From: JAEUIE01 sp047602475
GTDB taxonomy: Bacteria; Planctomycetota; Planctomycetia; Gemmatales; HRBIN36
Assembly (NCBI GenBank): GCA_047602475.1
Contig: JASGHE010000001.1
Span: 124,001-188,000, forward strand
DNA length: 64,000 nt
Direction: 5' to 3'
Shown here: positions 9,494-18,677 of the stretch, one piece after another
Layout of the letters: the number at the start of each line of letters is the position of its first letter
Position numbering within the stretch: the first letter of the stretch is position 1
Position numbers and translations under genes: made by a program
Notes under the pieces: generated by a model
What the model saw: only the letters and a program-made list of their open reading frames with translations
What the model was told of the DNA's origin: nothing
Database searches by the model: none

Positions 9494-10297
9494 TTACCCT
9501 GCTGAAATAGACTCATACCGCATCGCCAGTCCCACTGCGGCGATTAAGAACAATAGCCATGCCACAGTCACTGACCATAACCGGAACTTAGGCTGCGCCA
9601 AAAGACACAGTAGACACGCCGCCGGTGCAGCAACAACCAGAATAAAACTCCACACAGGCACTTCGCTAAAGGTACTTAATCGTCCATAGAAGAGCAGAAA
9701 AGGAAAGAAGACAGCACTTGGGCCGGACAGACCTTGAATTTCAGTCTTGCTAAACATCGCTGAGAAAAACAGGCCCACGCTGCTGATCATCCACATCAGA
9801 GCAACATCGCTCAATCGCGCAGTATGGGCATGCAGCATGACAAGGGCAGTCGCCAAACCAGTGGAACTGAGCAGTACTAAGAAAATCCAGCCAGGTAACC
9901 GCCGTTCACCAATGCTGAGCACTACATAAAGCGCAATGCTGGCTGCTGCCACAGCCAGACGATGACTCAGTTCAATATTCTCGTGGAAGCACAGCGTCCC
10001 GCTCAATACGCCCACCAAAGCTACCTTCACTGCCCATTTCCATGGTTGTTCCCCGTTCAGAAACATCGTGACCAGGCTGAGCGCGAGTATCAAACAAACA
10101 CGCCCCAACTCCTGTTCCCAATCGAACCAGGGCAAGGGCGTGTTGAGAACATTGGCCGCAAAGAGACCCAGCACCAGAGCCAGTCCTGCTCCTCTCCATC
10201 GCAACAGGACCAGCCCCGCAACGAAGCTAACAATGAAGCCGGGTAGGAGGATGGATTTCACAAGATCCCAGACGACTTCCAGAGGCGGCATGGGCAT
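9494..10297 (-). CDS. Polytopic membrane protein, unknown
   Basis: A 267-residue protein made of about eight hydrophobic helices with short loops, starting MPMPPLEVVWDLVKSIL. No family motif is recognised. It starts one base after the yceI stop codon and ends 5 bp before queC, so the three genes are tightly packed. An internal ATG two codons in (10291) is an equally good start. A transport role for queuosine precursors would be speculation; the sequence shows no resemblance I can name to the QueT or YhhQ families. Confidence 0.75.
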   Translation of the reverse strand: MPMPPLEVVWDLVKSILLPGFIVSFVAGLVLLRWRGAGLALVLGLFAANVLNTPLPWFDWEQELGRVCLILALSLVTMFLNGEQPWKWAVKVALVGVLSGTLCFHENIELSHRLAVAAASIALYVVLSIGERRLPGWIFLVLLSSTGLATALVMLHAHTARLSDVALMWMISSVGLFFSAMFSKTEIQGLSGPSAVFFPFLLFYGRLSTFSEVPVWSFILVVAAPAACLLCLLAQPKFRLWSVTVAWLLFLIAAVGLAMRYESISAG

Positions 10298-10298
10298 G

Positions 10299-10844
10299 TT
10301 ACTTGGGAGCCGTCACTTTCAACGTGAGCTTGACCTTTTCATCAATCATCTTAGCGCCATAGCTGATCTTCCAGTCGTGACGATTGATTTCCCACTTGTC
10401 GCTTTCCAAACTCAGCCCCGGATCGCTGATGTCGATGGTAGCCGGGATGACGAGTTCCTTGGTGACGCCATTCATCTGGAGCTTACCATGGATGTCAAAC
10501 TTGTTACCACCCTTCTTTTCCACCTTGGTGGAAAAGAACTTGGCGACCGGATATTTCTGCACATTGAAGAAGTCGACTGTCTTGAGATGGCCTGTCAGTT
10601 TCTCATCATCGGTGTAAATAGAGCGCATATCAATGTCGACTTTGAACTGGGCCGTGGTAATATTGTTATCCTTGACGGTGATCGTCCCCTTGAGTTCCTT
10701 GAAGCCGCCATCATGCTTTCCGTCCTTCTTGGTACCGACAAAGCCTATTTCAGTGTTGCGACCATCCAGACGATAGATATCATCTGCAAACAAAGAGCTG
10801 GCAAGGAACAATCCTGCAAGAACAACCGTTAACCGCGCAAACAT
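10299..10844 (-). CDS. YceI family periplasmic protein
   Basis: About 181 residues. A signal peptide (MFARLTVVLAGLFLASSLFA) precedes a YceI lipocalin-like domain. Typical features are DGRNTEIGFVGTKKDGKHDGGF near the start, then FFNVQKYPVAKFFST, and the final KVKLTLKVTAPK. YceI proteins bind isoprenoid or other lipophilic molecules in the periplasm. The longest reading frame begins at 10940, but the ATG at 10844 starts the signal peptide and has CGGAG upstream, so it is preferred. Confidence 0.92.
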   Translation of the reverse strand: MFARLTVVLAGLFLASSLFADDIYRLDGRNTEIGFVGTKKDGKHDGGFKELKGTITVKDNNITTAQFKVDIDMRSIYTDDEKLTGHLKTVDFFNVQKYPVAKFFSTKVEKKGGNKFDIHGKLQMNGVTKELVIPATIDISDPGLSLESDKWEINRHDWKISYGAKMIDEKVKLTLKVTAPK

Positions 10845-10939
10845 GGTTCGACTCCGGGAGAGGATGAACTGGCAGTTGCATATCCTGCCACAGGTCAGTC
10901 TATGATGCAAGACATACTGCTGCCTATCAATGGTACACA

Positions 10940-11671
10940 TTATATTTGATCAGGAGCAAAGAGGGATGCCAACCCCAGTTGGATCAACACCCACAGTGAT
11001 CGTACCATTTCCCTGATATTGGCTTTGGAAGCCCCCACCCGGCGATCGACAAAGACGATGGGGGTCTCTTCCACCTTGCCCCCCAGGTGTATGCACCGAA
11101 AGAGCATCTCCTCCTGGAAGGAATAGCCTTTCGACCACAACCTCTCGAATGGTATCTTCTTAAGCAAAGAAGTACGGTAGCAGCGAAACCCGCCACTGGC
11201 GTCCCTGGCCGGGATTCTCATCAGCACTCTCGTCAGCACATTAACCAAACGGCTGATCAGCCAGCGCTGAAGCGGCCAGTTAACTACTCCTCCGCCCGGC
11301 ATGTATCGGCTGCCAATCTTGACATCGCACCGTTCACTCAACGTGGTTAATGCCGGCAGATATTTTGGGTCGTGGCTTGAGTCGGCATCCATGCTGACGT
11401 ATCGGCCATGACCCTGATCAATGGCTTGTTGCATCCCAGCCACGATTGCGGAACCCAGCCCCAGTTTTCCGGTTCGATGTTTTACCTGAATGCGCTCATC
11501 TTTAGCAGCGAGTTCATCAGCCAGTTGTCCCGTGCCGTCAGGCGAGTTGTCATCAATGATCAGGATGTGGGCATGAGGCACATTTTGATGAATGCCAGAC
11601 ACCAGTTGAGACAGGTTTTCCCGTTCGTTGTAGGTGGCTATCCCGATAAGGAGTCGATCATCATCGATCAT
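10940..11671 (-). CDS. Polyprenyl-phosphate mannosyltransferase (DPM1-like GT2)
   Basis: A 243-residue GT2 enzyme of the dolichol-phosphate mannose synthase type, which transfers a sugar from a nucleotide donor to a lipid phosphate. Key motifs: ATYNERENL (N-terminus), LIIDDNSPDGTG, the SMDADSSHDPKYL metal-binding loop, GSRYMPGGGVVNW, and FQEEMLFR. Unlike GtrB-type relatives it has no paired C-terminal membrane helices; the last 20 residues form one hydrophobic stretch. The product is presumably used by membrane GT-C enzymes such as the two GT87 proteins near 46-48 kb. It starts 115 bp from the divergent zinc-ribbon gene. Confidence 0.9.
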   Translation of the reverse strand: MIDDDRLLIGIATYNERENLSQLVSGIHQNVPHAHILIIDDNSPDGTGQLADELAAKDERIQVKHRTGKLGLGSAIVAGMQQAIDQGHGRYVSMDADSSHDPKYLPALTTLSERCDVKIGSRYMPGGGVVNWPLQRWLISRLVNVLTRVLMRIPARDASGGFRCYRTSLLKKIPFERLWSKGYSFQEEMLFRCIHLGGKVEETPIVFVDRRVGASKANIREMVRSLWVLIQLGLASLFAPDQI

Positions 11672-11812
11672 TACTCACGCTCACCTGATTATCTGCTTGG
11701 GTTTCATTTGCACACACGGTAGAGTATGATAATCATAGTCCAAGTTTAGCCACACGAGGTTAGACTAAGGCAAAACCCGTTTCTTTTGTTCCTACAACGT
11801 GCTGATACACCT

Positions 11813-12428
11813 ATGGCCGGCGAATTGAAAGTGACCTGCGGACAATGCAAAAAAGTGATGCAAGTACCGGAAGTACTGGCCGGAAAACGCATCAAGTGCC
11901 GAGGCTGTAGCGGCACGTTGATGGTGCCTAAGCCCGCGCCGCCCAAGGCTGCTGCCGTGGTTGTGGATGAAAACAAAAAAGGCGGCATGTTTGAACAAGC
12001 TGTCGCCTACGGCGTTACCAAACTCGATGAACAGGTACGCTGCACTTTTGCGCCAATGACCTCGATGAAGGACAAGTCGTTTGCCTCAAGTGCGGCTACA
12101 ACATGCAGACCCGTGAACGCCATGGCGTGCGTGTTCTGCACCGACACACCGGGGGGACTACTTCCTCTGGCATTTGCCAACTGGACTTTGTGTATTGGTT
12201 TCGCTCTTTTGTATTTTTGGCATCGTCGTCGTCTGGACCGACTTTATTGATTTGGGCGACGTGGGCGAGTACGTCCAAAAATGGAAATGGGGTGCAGTCT
12301 ATACCACAGCCTTTCTCGCTTGGATGATTTTCCTGTCTGGTCGCTTTGCGATCAAACGCCTCTTCTATCATCCCCATCCCCCGGAAGTCGAGAAGTTTGA
12401 ACACGAGGAAGATCGTGCTGAGGACTAA
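11813..12428 (+). pseudogene. Zinc-ribbon membrane protein gene with two apparent frameshifts
   Basis: As given, the frame breaks twice, but a single coherent protein of about 205 residues appears if one T is added to the T run at 12046-12049 and one G to the G run at 12151-12156. The product then has an N-terminal zinc ribbon (CGQCKKV, then CRGC), a linker, a second ribbon (CTFC, then CLKCGYNMQ), and two membrane helices (about residues 125-145 and 165-185) ending in an acidic tail. Such proteins are common and uncharacterised in planctomycetes. Both breaks lie in homopolymers, pointing to sequencing error. The next gene starts immediately after the stop. Confidence 0.7.
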
Positions 12429-12768
12429 ATGTTCATGACAGCAGCCAAGTTCCGCAGCCTGGCTCTCAGCTTGCCGGAAACGGTGGCCGCTGAGCACATG
12501 AACCACCCCGATTTCCGGGTCGGCGGTAAGATCTTCGCTACTCTCGGCTGGCCCGACGCCGGGCATGGCATGGTCAAACTGACACCCATCCAACAGGCTG
12601 CGTATGTGCAGGCTCATCCGACCATCTTTAAGTCCATCGATAACGGCTGGGGACGAAAAGGCGCATACCTGCGTCGTTCTGAAAACTGCCAGAGTCGAGA
12701 TACTCATGCAAGCACTCAAAGATGCCTGGCTGAATACCGCTCCCAGAAAACTGGTGTCACTCATTTAA
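12429..12768 (+). pseudogene. MmcQ/YjbR family protein gene with an apparent frameshift
   Basis: The first 78 residues match MmcQ/YjbR DNA-binding-like proteins (FRSLALSLPETVAAEHMNHPDFRVGGKIFATL). After GWGRKGA the frame is lost; removing one base near 12666 restores the expected end, with TARVEILMQALKDAWLNTAPR leading to a TAA at 12766-12768. The intact product would be about 112 residues, normal for the family. The function of the family is poorly defined. Its end overlaps the convergent methyltransferase gene by 8 bp. Confidence 0.75.
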
Positions 12769-13474
12769 GTAGATTGAAACGCCTCCATAGCTCGGGGCTT
12801 GGCCGAACAAGATGAAACACTACGAGCATGGGCCAACCCACATACTTTTCCGCACGAGGGAATCGCTCCGCGAAGGCAGCATCCGGGGTTGCTTCTGCAA
12901 TGCTTCTGATGTGAAACCCCATGCTCAGCGCACCCATCACCATATCACCCATAGTATGCTGCACGCTGCCGGGCTGAATTAACTCACCCGTGTTCGGATC
13001 AGTAAATCGAGCCTGGCTGCCTCGAAGGAACATCGCCGGATGCAAAGTGGAGATGACCGCGGAACCACCTCGTTTGAGGACACGATGGGCTTCCGAATAA
13101 AACGGAGTCAGGTCCTTGAGATGCTCCATCACCAGCCCGCACACGATGATGTCGAATTGCTCATCGGCGAACGGCAGCGGCTGATGTAAATCATGCACGC
13201 GAAATTGGATCGACTCGGCACCAGGCTTTCTACGTGCCTCCGCCAGCATCCCTTCGGAGAAATCCACAGCCGTGACATTCGCTCCTGAATGAGCGAGCCA
13301 AAGCGCATGTCTGCCGGTTCCACAGCCCAGGTCGAGAACGTACTTACCGCGCACGTCACCCAGGGTTGCCTGTACTAACGGCTCTTCCAATGGCGGCAAC
13401 GGATTGGCATCGTGATCGTACACAGCGGACCAGCGATCATAGCCACTGCGCACACCAACAACGGAATCGCTCAA
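12761..13474 (-). CDS. Class I SAM-dependent methyltransferase
   Basis: A 237-residue Methyltransf_11/25-type enzyme. The SAM-binding motif VLDLGCGTGRHALWL lies at about residues 46-60, followed by VTAVDFSEGML, then FDIIVCGLVMEHL and the post-core VLKRGGSAVISTLHP. The long segment after the core (residues 150-237) contains MGALSMGFHI. It resembles UbiE/BioC-like small-molecule methyltransferases, but the substrate cannot be named. The gene stands alone, convergent with mmcQ. Confidence 0.88.
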   Translation of the reverse strand: MSDSVVGVRSGYDRWSAVYDHDANPLPPLEEPLVQATLGDVRGKYVLDLGCGTGRHALWLAHSGANVTAVDFSEGMLAEARRKPGAESIQFRVHDLHQPLPFADEQFDIIVCGLVMEHLKDLTPFYSEAHRVLKRGGSAVISTLHPAMFLRGSQARFTDPNTGELIQPGSVQHTMGDMVMGALSMGFHIRSIAEATPDAAFAERFPRAEKYVGWPMLVVFHLVRPSPELWRRFNLLK

Positions 13475-13934
13475 AGCAAAGGCTCCAGCATCAACAGAAC
13501 AGGAAAGACTATAGACTTTAGTTTATCTATGCCGCTTTCCCATGAGTATGCCCGTAGATGAATCCTTCAGTTCATGAACTCAGCCAAGATTCATGTAACA
13601 ATGAATTTAGCCTATTTCCCCCAGAGGCCCGGAACGATACCGATCTTGACGCCTGACACCAACCTGTTACAGCAGTATGTTCTGTTGCAGAGGTCGATGG
13701 TGGAATGTTTGAACCAGAGCCTAACTACTGCCGATGCGATAGATGCGTACCGTTTCGGGAGCTTCCCTCTGCCCGAAATGATAAAGCAGGTAAAGAGGGA
13801 CGGTCAGGGAGTATTGTTCGATGGGTTGTGCGTCGCAGGATGGTACAGCCAACCTGGCTGACTGTCCGGGCACATCAGTCCACGCTCCCTGCCTGGGAAG
13901 GACCTCCGCCCCACTCGTATCAGGAGGCCGCATC
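13475..13934. other. Intergenic region upstream of the BBP7 gene
   Basis: About 460 bp between divergent genes. It contains only weak reading frames (the longest, 95 codons from 13574, has no convincing ribosome site and no recognisable product). It presumably holds promoters for both flanking genes. I see no RNA gene or repeat. Confidence 0.4.
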
Positions 13935-15152
13935 ATGACGGCCGGGTGGGTTGTTTGTTTACTTCTGTTGCTGATTGATGGGCCGGTGCCTGTCGTTCGT
14001 GCTGATGATGCGCCGTTTCAAATGGGCATCGTGCCTGCCACATTCATGCCCGGCGATGAATACAACTCCAACGTACGCTTCACCGATCTGATTACTCCCA
14101 GCGTCTTTGACTGGTATGGCTATGCCGGCGTGGTCTTCCTGGATCGCAGCACGCAGTCTGGCAATTTTGGCACTAGCCTCGGCGCCATCCAATCGACCGG
14201 CCAGGGAAACTCCTTCGTCGATTTGAATCCGAATGACAACCGTTTGATTACCACCCGTGATCTTGACTCGGGCCCCAGGACCGGCTTGCGTTTCCTTATC
14301 GGAAGAACCATCTGGACTGATCCCTGTGATGATCGTGGCTGCGAGGCCAAGCACAACGACATACCGGAACCCATGCGAACGCTCAGCCTCGAACTTGGTT
14401 ATCTCAACTTACTGCAACAGCAATCGACGGTTCGCTATCACGCCAATCCGGCGGTACCGAACGGGGCCATCATCTCCCGGCTTGCCAGCCTCGGCAATGA
14501 TGGCACCTACACTCCCGTACTTTGGCCCTTCGATAATGCCAACACCAATACTCTTACCTATCGCAGCCGGTTCGACTCTGCTGAATTGAACCTGCGTTAC
14601 ACAACAGCTAATACAGGCCGCATGCCTATCGATGTACTCGCCGGCATCCGGTATTTGAAGTGGCAGGAGAACCTTGACCTGCTCGCTTCCAATACTGTTT
14701 CGCACCTGCCTGCCTCGCCCTACGGGGCTTACAGCACACGGACAGACAACGACCTCATCGGGCTTCAAGTCGGTAGCGACCTGAGCTATCGGGTGACTTC
14801 CGCTTGGAGCTTGATCGGTCGTGGACGAGGCGGCTTATTGGTCAACTCCGCTTCACAAAAGAATAATCTGAACGGCACCCTGGTCGCCAGCAGCCTGCCT
14901 CTTAATGACACGGGCTCTGCTTCCGGCGTCGGATTCGCCGGCCTCTTTGAGTTTGGCATCCATACCAACTATCAACTGACTTCTAACCTGTCACTGATGG
15001 TGGGCTACCAGGGTCTCTACCTGAGCGATCTCTCCACTGCTCCTCGCCAAGGCCTCTGGAACCCGGAATTGACCAACAGTCGCAACACCCTTGATCGTAA
15101 TGGCAGCCTTTTCTTCTTCGGTCCTGCTGCCGGCATTGAATGGCGATGGTAA
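13935..15152 (+). CDS. BBP7-family outer membrane beta-barrel protein
   Basis: About 405 residues. A signal peptide (MTAGWVVCLLLLLIDGPVPVVRA) precedes a region rich in alternating beta strands and aromatic residues and the protein ends in GIEWRW, with the terminal aromatic residue typical of outer membrane barrels. The internal pattern (LNLRYTTANTGRMPIDVLAGIRYLKWQE) fits the BBP7 family of Planctomycetes. An in-frame start exists at 13821, but the ATG at 13935 begins the signal peptide and follows CAGGAGG closely. It is convergent with the cytochrome gene, 8 bp apart. Confidence 0.82.
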   Translation: MTAGWVVCLLLLLIDGPVPVVRADDAPFQMGIVPATFMPGDEYNSNVRFTDLITPSVFDWYGYAGVVFLDRSTQSGNFGTSLGAIQSTGQGNSFVDLNPNDNRLITTRDLDSGPRTGLRFLIGRTIWTDPCDDRGCEAKHNDIPEPMRTLSLELGYLNLLQQQSTVRYHANPAVPNGAIISRLASLGNDGTYTPVLWPFDNANTNTLTYRSRFDSAELNLRYTTANTGRMPIDVLAGIRYLKWQENLDLLASNTVSHLPASPYGAYSTRTDNDLIGLQVGSDLSYRVTSAWSLIGRGRGGLLVNSASQKNNLNGTLVASSLPLNDTGSASGVGFAGLFEFGIHTNYQLTSNLSLMVGYQGLYLSDLSTAPRQGLWNPELTNSRNTLDRNGSLFFFGPAAGIEWRW

Positions 15153-15160
15153 TCGCTCCA

Positions 15161-16565
15161 TCAGAGCGTCTTCAGGTATTCTATCACCGCCCATCGCTCC
15201 TCTTCCGTTAAACTTATCACCAAACGTGTGGCCACGATTACCCCGGCCAGGCTTGCTCGTATCGTAGATCTTCCGATTCTCGATGGGATGCGTCTGCTCA
15301 GCAACTTCATTCTTCACTTCGGTCACTTTCCATCCGACCATGCGATGATCGTAGTCACCTTCTTGCGTCCGGAAACTACGAGTATATTTCGCGGGGCGAG
15401 TCTTGGAATTAAGTAGATGGTAAAGCGTGGGCACGCTGCCATTGTGCAGATAGGGTGCTGTCGCCCAGATACCATCGAGCGGCTGAGCGACGTAGCCATG
15501 CTGGTTGCTGGTGACGAGTTTCTTACCCTCGCTGTCCGTTTCCTGAGCGAACCAGGTTTTGTCGTAGTGGTCTTTGGCCCGATCATCGATGGCAAGTGCC
15601 CGTGTGGAATCGGTGCCGATCTCATCGAGATCAATCAGTTTGTTGGGGTACGTCCAGTTCTCGCCATAAGTACCATGACACGCGGAGCAGTTTTGACTGA
15701 AGACAGTCTCGCCTATCTTGGCCAGACTGACATCAATGCGACCTGGATATTTTGGTGGAGTGATCGTCTTCAAATAGGCTTGAATATCCTGGAACGCTGC
15801 TTCGTTGGACTTGATCATCGCTGGCAGATAGAAGGGACTGAGCGTGAACTGCATGAGCGTTCGCACACTCCGGGCATCGTTGCTGCCGTTGTAATAGAGT
15901 CTCGTCTTCTTTTTTAAATGCCACCAGGGGGGCGTGTCCTCGCAGATGTCGGCCCGCAAACCCAGGTCCAGGGGCTTGGTTCGCAGGGTGAGGTCAGGGT
16001 TACGAATACTGAAGAGATAAACCGCCATCGCGCCCGCCTCCACGGTGCCGCGCACATTGGTGAACGGAAACAGTATCGGTCGCAATTCGTTCTTATCTGA
16101 TCGTAGCCCGGCTAGTTCGGTGAACAGCCCCTCGATTTCGAGGGAAGCGTTGCCCAGACCAATGTAGCTTTTGCCCAGGATGCTTCCGCCATGACACATC
16201 ATGCAGTCAGCGGTGACACCTTTGGTAATGCCAAGCCACGGCGTAGATCGCAGCCCCATCGGTAAGCCGTCATTGGCATAGGGAGCAGCATGTAAGCCAT
16301 AGCGTTCACGCACCGCCGCTTCATAGTCGCTGGGCTTCTCTTTCAGATTCCAACTCTTCCATGCTGATTCATACGAGGATCGAGACCAGATGGCGGGAAC
16401 GAAGGCTTTGGTAGTGAGTAGTTCGTAACCACGCTCGGCGGAAGGCGTTTTCGAGACTGTCTCAGCCACAGGGTCGGAGGCGAGAAGAGTGTTTCCCACT
16501 GTCGTGGCACTGAAAAGCAGAACGATCAGGACGAATCCGCCAACTGTACGACTGATCCGAGCCAT
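15161..16565 (-). pseudogene. Di-heme c-type cytochrome gene with a C-terminal frameshift
   Basis: About 467 residues. A signal anchor (MARISRTVGGFVLIVLLFSA) is followed by two heme c motifs, CMMCH at about residue 120 and CSACH in the second half, and the motif YVAQPLDGIWATAPYLHNGSVPTL typical of the di-heme cytochrome c peroxidase-like group. As given the frame runs on to 14991 through the neighbouring gene. Removing one base near 15208-15214 gives the expected end LTEEERWAVIEYLKTL and a stop at 15161-15163. The predicted protein is periplasmic and takes part in electron transfer; its substrate is unknown. The start at 16565 has GGAGAG upstream. Confidence 0.8.
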
Positions 16566-16659
16566 TTCTGCTCTCCAGCAAGCTCTTAGCCTTGAAGCCA
16601 ACATCAAAGACATTGGTACAATCATCTCTGCTAGTCTATTCGTTTACGGGACCAAGTGG

Positions 16660-18150
16660 ATGCTCTATTTCCCCGACTTCGAGACGTTCCGCCAATTGGC
16701 AGCAGGCCACACCATGGTGCCGGTCTACCGCCAGCTTGTCGGCGATACACTGACCCCCGTAACGGCTTTTGGCAAGCTCAAGGCAGACGACTGGTCATTT
16801 CTCTTTGAAAGCGTCATCGGCGGTGAGAAGATTGGTCGCTTCAGTTTCCTCGGCTCCGACCCGTTTCTGAAGATGGAAGCCTGGGGCAAACGAGTGGTCG
16901 TGAAGGATCGAGGCCGCACCATCTTTGATGGCGAACGAGCCGATCCACTGAAGTATCTGGAAGAAATCGCCTCTCAGTATCGAGCGCCTCGTGTGCCCGG
17001 CCTGCCCCGCTTTACCGGTGGTGCAGTCGGTTTCGCCGGGTACGACACGGTTCGTTATGCAGAACACCTGCCTAAAATCCCCCCGGATGATCGCAAACTC
17101 CCAGACCTGTCGTTCGCCTTCTATGACCGGATGATTATCTTCGATCACATTAACAAGACTTTGGCAATCGTTGCCCACGCTCAAATCAGCCCCAACAGCG
17201 ATTTCCGATCTGCCTACGTTCGAGCCTGTCAACGTGTAGATGAACTGGTGGATACGCTCAAACTCAGTCAAACCGAACTGCCCCTGACTGATGTTATTGC
17301 ACATGGAGAACTCAAGAAGTCCTGGAGGAGTAACTTCCCCACCGGAGGTTATCAAGCCGCCGTGACCAAGTGCCAGGAGTACATCAAAGCCGGCGATGCG
17401 TTCCAAGTGGTGCTCAGCCAGCGACTGCAAGCTGATACGACAGCCAAACCTTTCGACATCTACCGTACTTTGCGAGTCGTGAACCCCAGCCCGTTCATGT
17501 TTTATCTGCGTTCCGGGCCAGTCACCCTGGTGGGCAGCTCGCCCGAAATCCTGGTGCGAGTCGAAGAAGATGTCATCACCCTTCGCCCTCTGGCCGGCAC
17601 ACGCCGACGAGGCAAGACCGACGTCGAAGACCGTGCCCTGGCAGATGAACTGCTGGCTGACCCCAAGGAACGGGCAGAGCATGTGATGCTCGTCGATTTG
17701 GGGCGTAATGATGTCGGCCGGGTCGCCACCTTTGGCTCAGTCACTTTGCCGGAATTGCTCACTGTCGAACGCTACAGCCACGTGATGCACATCAGCAGCA
17801 CCGTTCAGGGCAAGCTCGCTCCCGATCAAACCGCCCTCGCTGCCATGCGTGCCGCCCTCCCTGCAGGCACCTTATCCGGTGCCCCCAAAGTGCGGGCTAT
17901 GGAAATCATCGATGAACTGGAGCCCTGCAAACGCGGCCCCTACGGTGGAGCTGTCGGCTACCTCGATTACAGCGGCAACCTCGATACCTGTATCGCCCTG
18001 CGTACCATCGTCCTCCAGAACAACACCGCCTATGTGCAGGCAGGGGCCGGCATCGTCTACGACAGCATCCCGGAAGAGGAATACCAGGAGACGATGAACA
18101 AAGCCATGGGACTGCTACGGGCGATAGAAATGGCTGAGGATCTGGAATAA
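16660..18150 (+). CDS. trpE: Anthranilate synthase component I
   Basis: A 496-residue chorismate-utilising enzyme. With a glutamine amidotransferase partner (TrpG, not in this window) it makes anthranilate in the first step of tryptophan synthesis. The N-terminal domain holds the regulatory region (GGAVGFAGYDTVRYAE). The catalytic part carries LRPLAGTRRRG, DLGRNDVGRV, HVMHISSTVQG and GTLSGAPKVRAMEIIDELE. Length is normal. The reading frame is open back to 16489, overlapping the divergent cytochrome gene; the ATG at 16660 begins where the family begins (MLYFPDFETFRQLA), although its ribosome site is weak. Confidence 0.95.
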   Translation: MLYFPDFETFRQLAAGHTMVPVYRQLVGDTLTPVTAFGKLKADDWSFLFESVIGGEKIGRFSFLGSDPFLKMEAWGKRVVVKDRGRTIFDGERADPLKYLEEIASQYRAPRVPGLPRFTGGAVGFAGYDTVRYAEHLPKIPPDDRKLPDLSFAFYDRMIIFDHINKTLAIVAHAQISPNSDFRSAYVRACQRVDELVDTLKLSQTELPLTDVIAHGELKKSWRSNFPTGGYQAAVTKCQEYIKAGDAFQVVLSQRLQADTTAKPFDIYRTLRVVNPSPFMFYLRSGPVTLVGSSPEILVRVEEDVITLRPLAGTRRRGKTDVEDRALADELLADPKERAEHVMLVDLGRNDVGRVATFGSVTLPELLTVERYSHVMHISSTVQGKLAPDQTALAAMRAALPAGTLSGAPKVRAMEIIDELEPCKRGPYGGAVGYLDYSGNLDTCIALRTIVLQNNTAYVQAGAGIVYDSIPEEEYQETMNKAMGLLRAIEMAEDLE

Positions 18151-18663
18151 CTATTTCGGGCAGTTCGATGAGGAACCAGACAACGGCGACGGCGTGCTAC
18201 CTGTGGACGGCATGTACGAGATGAACCCATCCATAGTGGAAAAGGTGCGAGAGGAACTTCGTCCGCCGATCCAATTCAACATGCTCTCTATCCAGCCTTG
18301 CAGGCGGTCTACCAGCGGAGATTCGCCACCCGGTCTGGATCGAATCCACATCATCGAGAGAATCAGCATACATGCTGTCAGGATGGCGTATAGACAGCGA
18401 CGATATATTTTGTTAGCGAAGCCAACCGGACAATCTTTTGTGATGATGGTCCCATCGTCTCGCCGACTTAAATGGCCGCACAGATTCCCTTCCGTGGCCA
18501 GGATCAGGGCTGAGCCTTCTTCCAGGGTCATCTCCGAGAAGTTGTAGACATGCTTCTGGCAGGATTCACAAAAACGAACCTTATCGTCGCCATGCATGTT
18601 GTGCCAACCAACATGACAGGGCGACGCGATTTTGATTTGTTGTAGATTGAGCTTCGGGATCAT
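18151..18663 (-). CDS. Membrane protein with Cys-rich N-terminal domain, unknown
   Basis: A 170-residue protein. The N-terminal 65 residues have the pattern CHVGWHNMHGD, then VRFCESCQKHVYNFSEM, and a later CGHL and CPVG, consistent with a small metal-binding cytoplasmic domain recurrent in planctomycete membrane proteins. A membrane helix (about 90-108, YAILTACMLILSMMW) follows, then a Ser-rich tail. No function is known. It abuts the convergent trpE stop codon and lies 14 bp from the end of the DUF1559 gene, probably on one transcript. Confidence 0.7.
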   Translation of the reverse strand: MIPKLNLQQIKIASPCHVGWHNMHGDDKVRFCESCQKHVYNFSEMTLEEGSALILATEGNLCGHLSRRDDGTIITKDCPVGFANKIYRRCLYAILTACMLILSMMWIRSRPGGESPLVDRLQGWIESMLNWIGGRSSSRTFSTMDGFISYMPSTGSTPSPLSGSSSNCPK

Positions 18664-18677
18664 GCCTGAAACCCTTT

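Noticed and set aside
13574..13861. Possible 95-residue protein upstream of the BBP7 gene
   Set aside because: There is no ribosome site, no recognisable composition or motif, and a second overlapping frame of similar length exists.
14991..15160. C-terminal extension of the cytochrome frame into the BBP7 gene
   Set aside because: The expected cytochrome C-terminus is present in another frame ending at 15161, so the extension is an artefact of a one-base indel.
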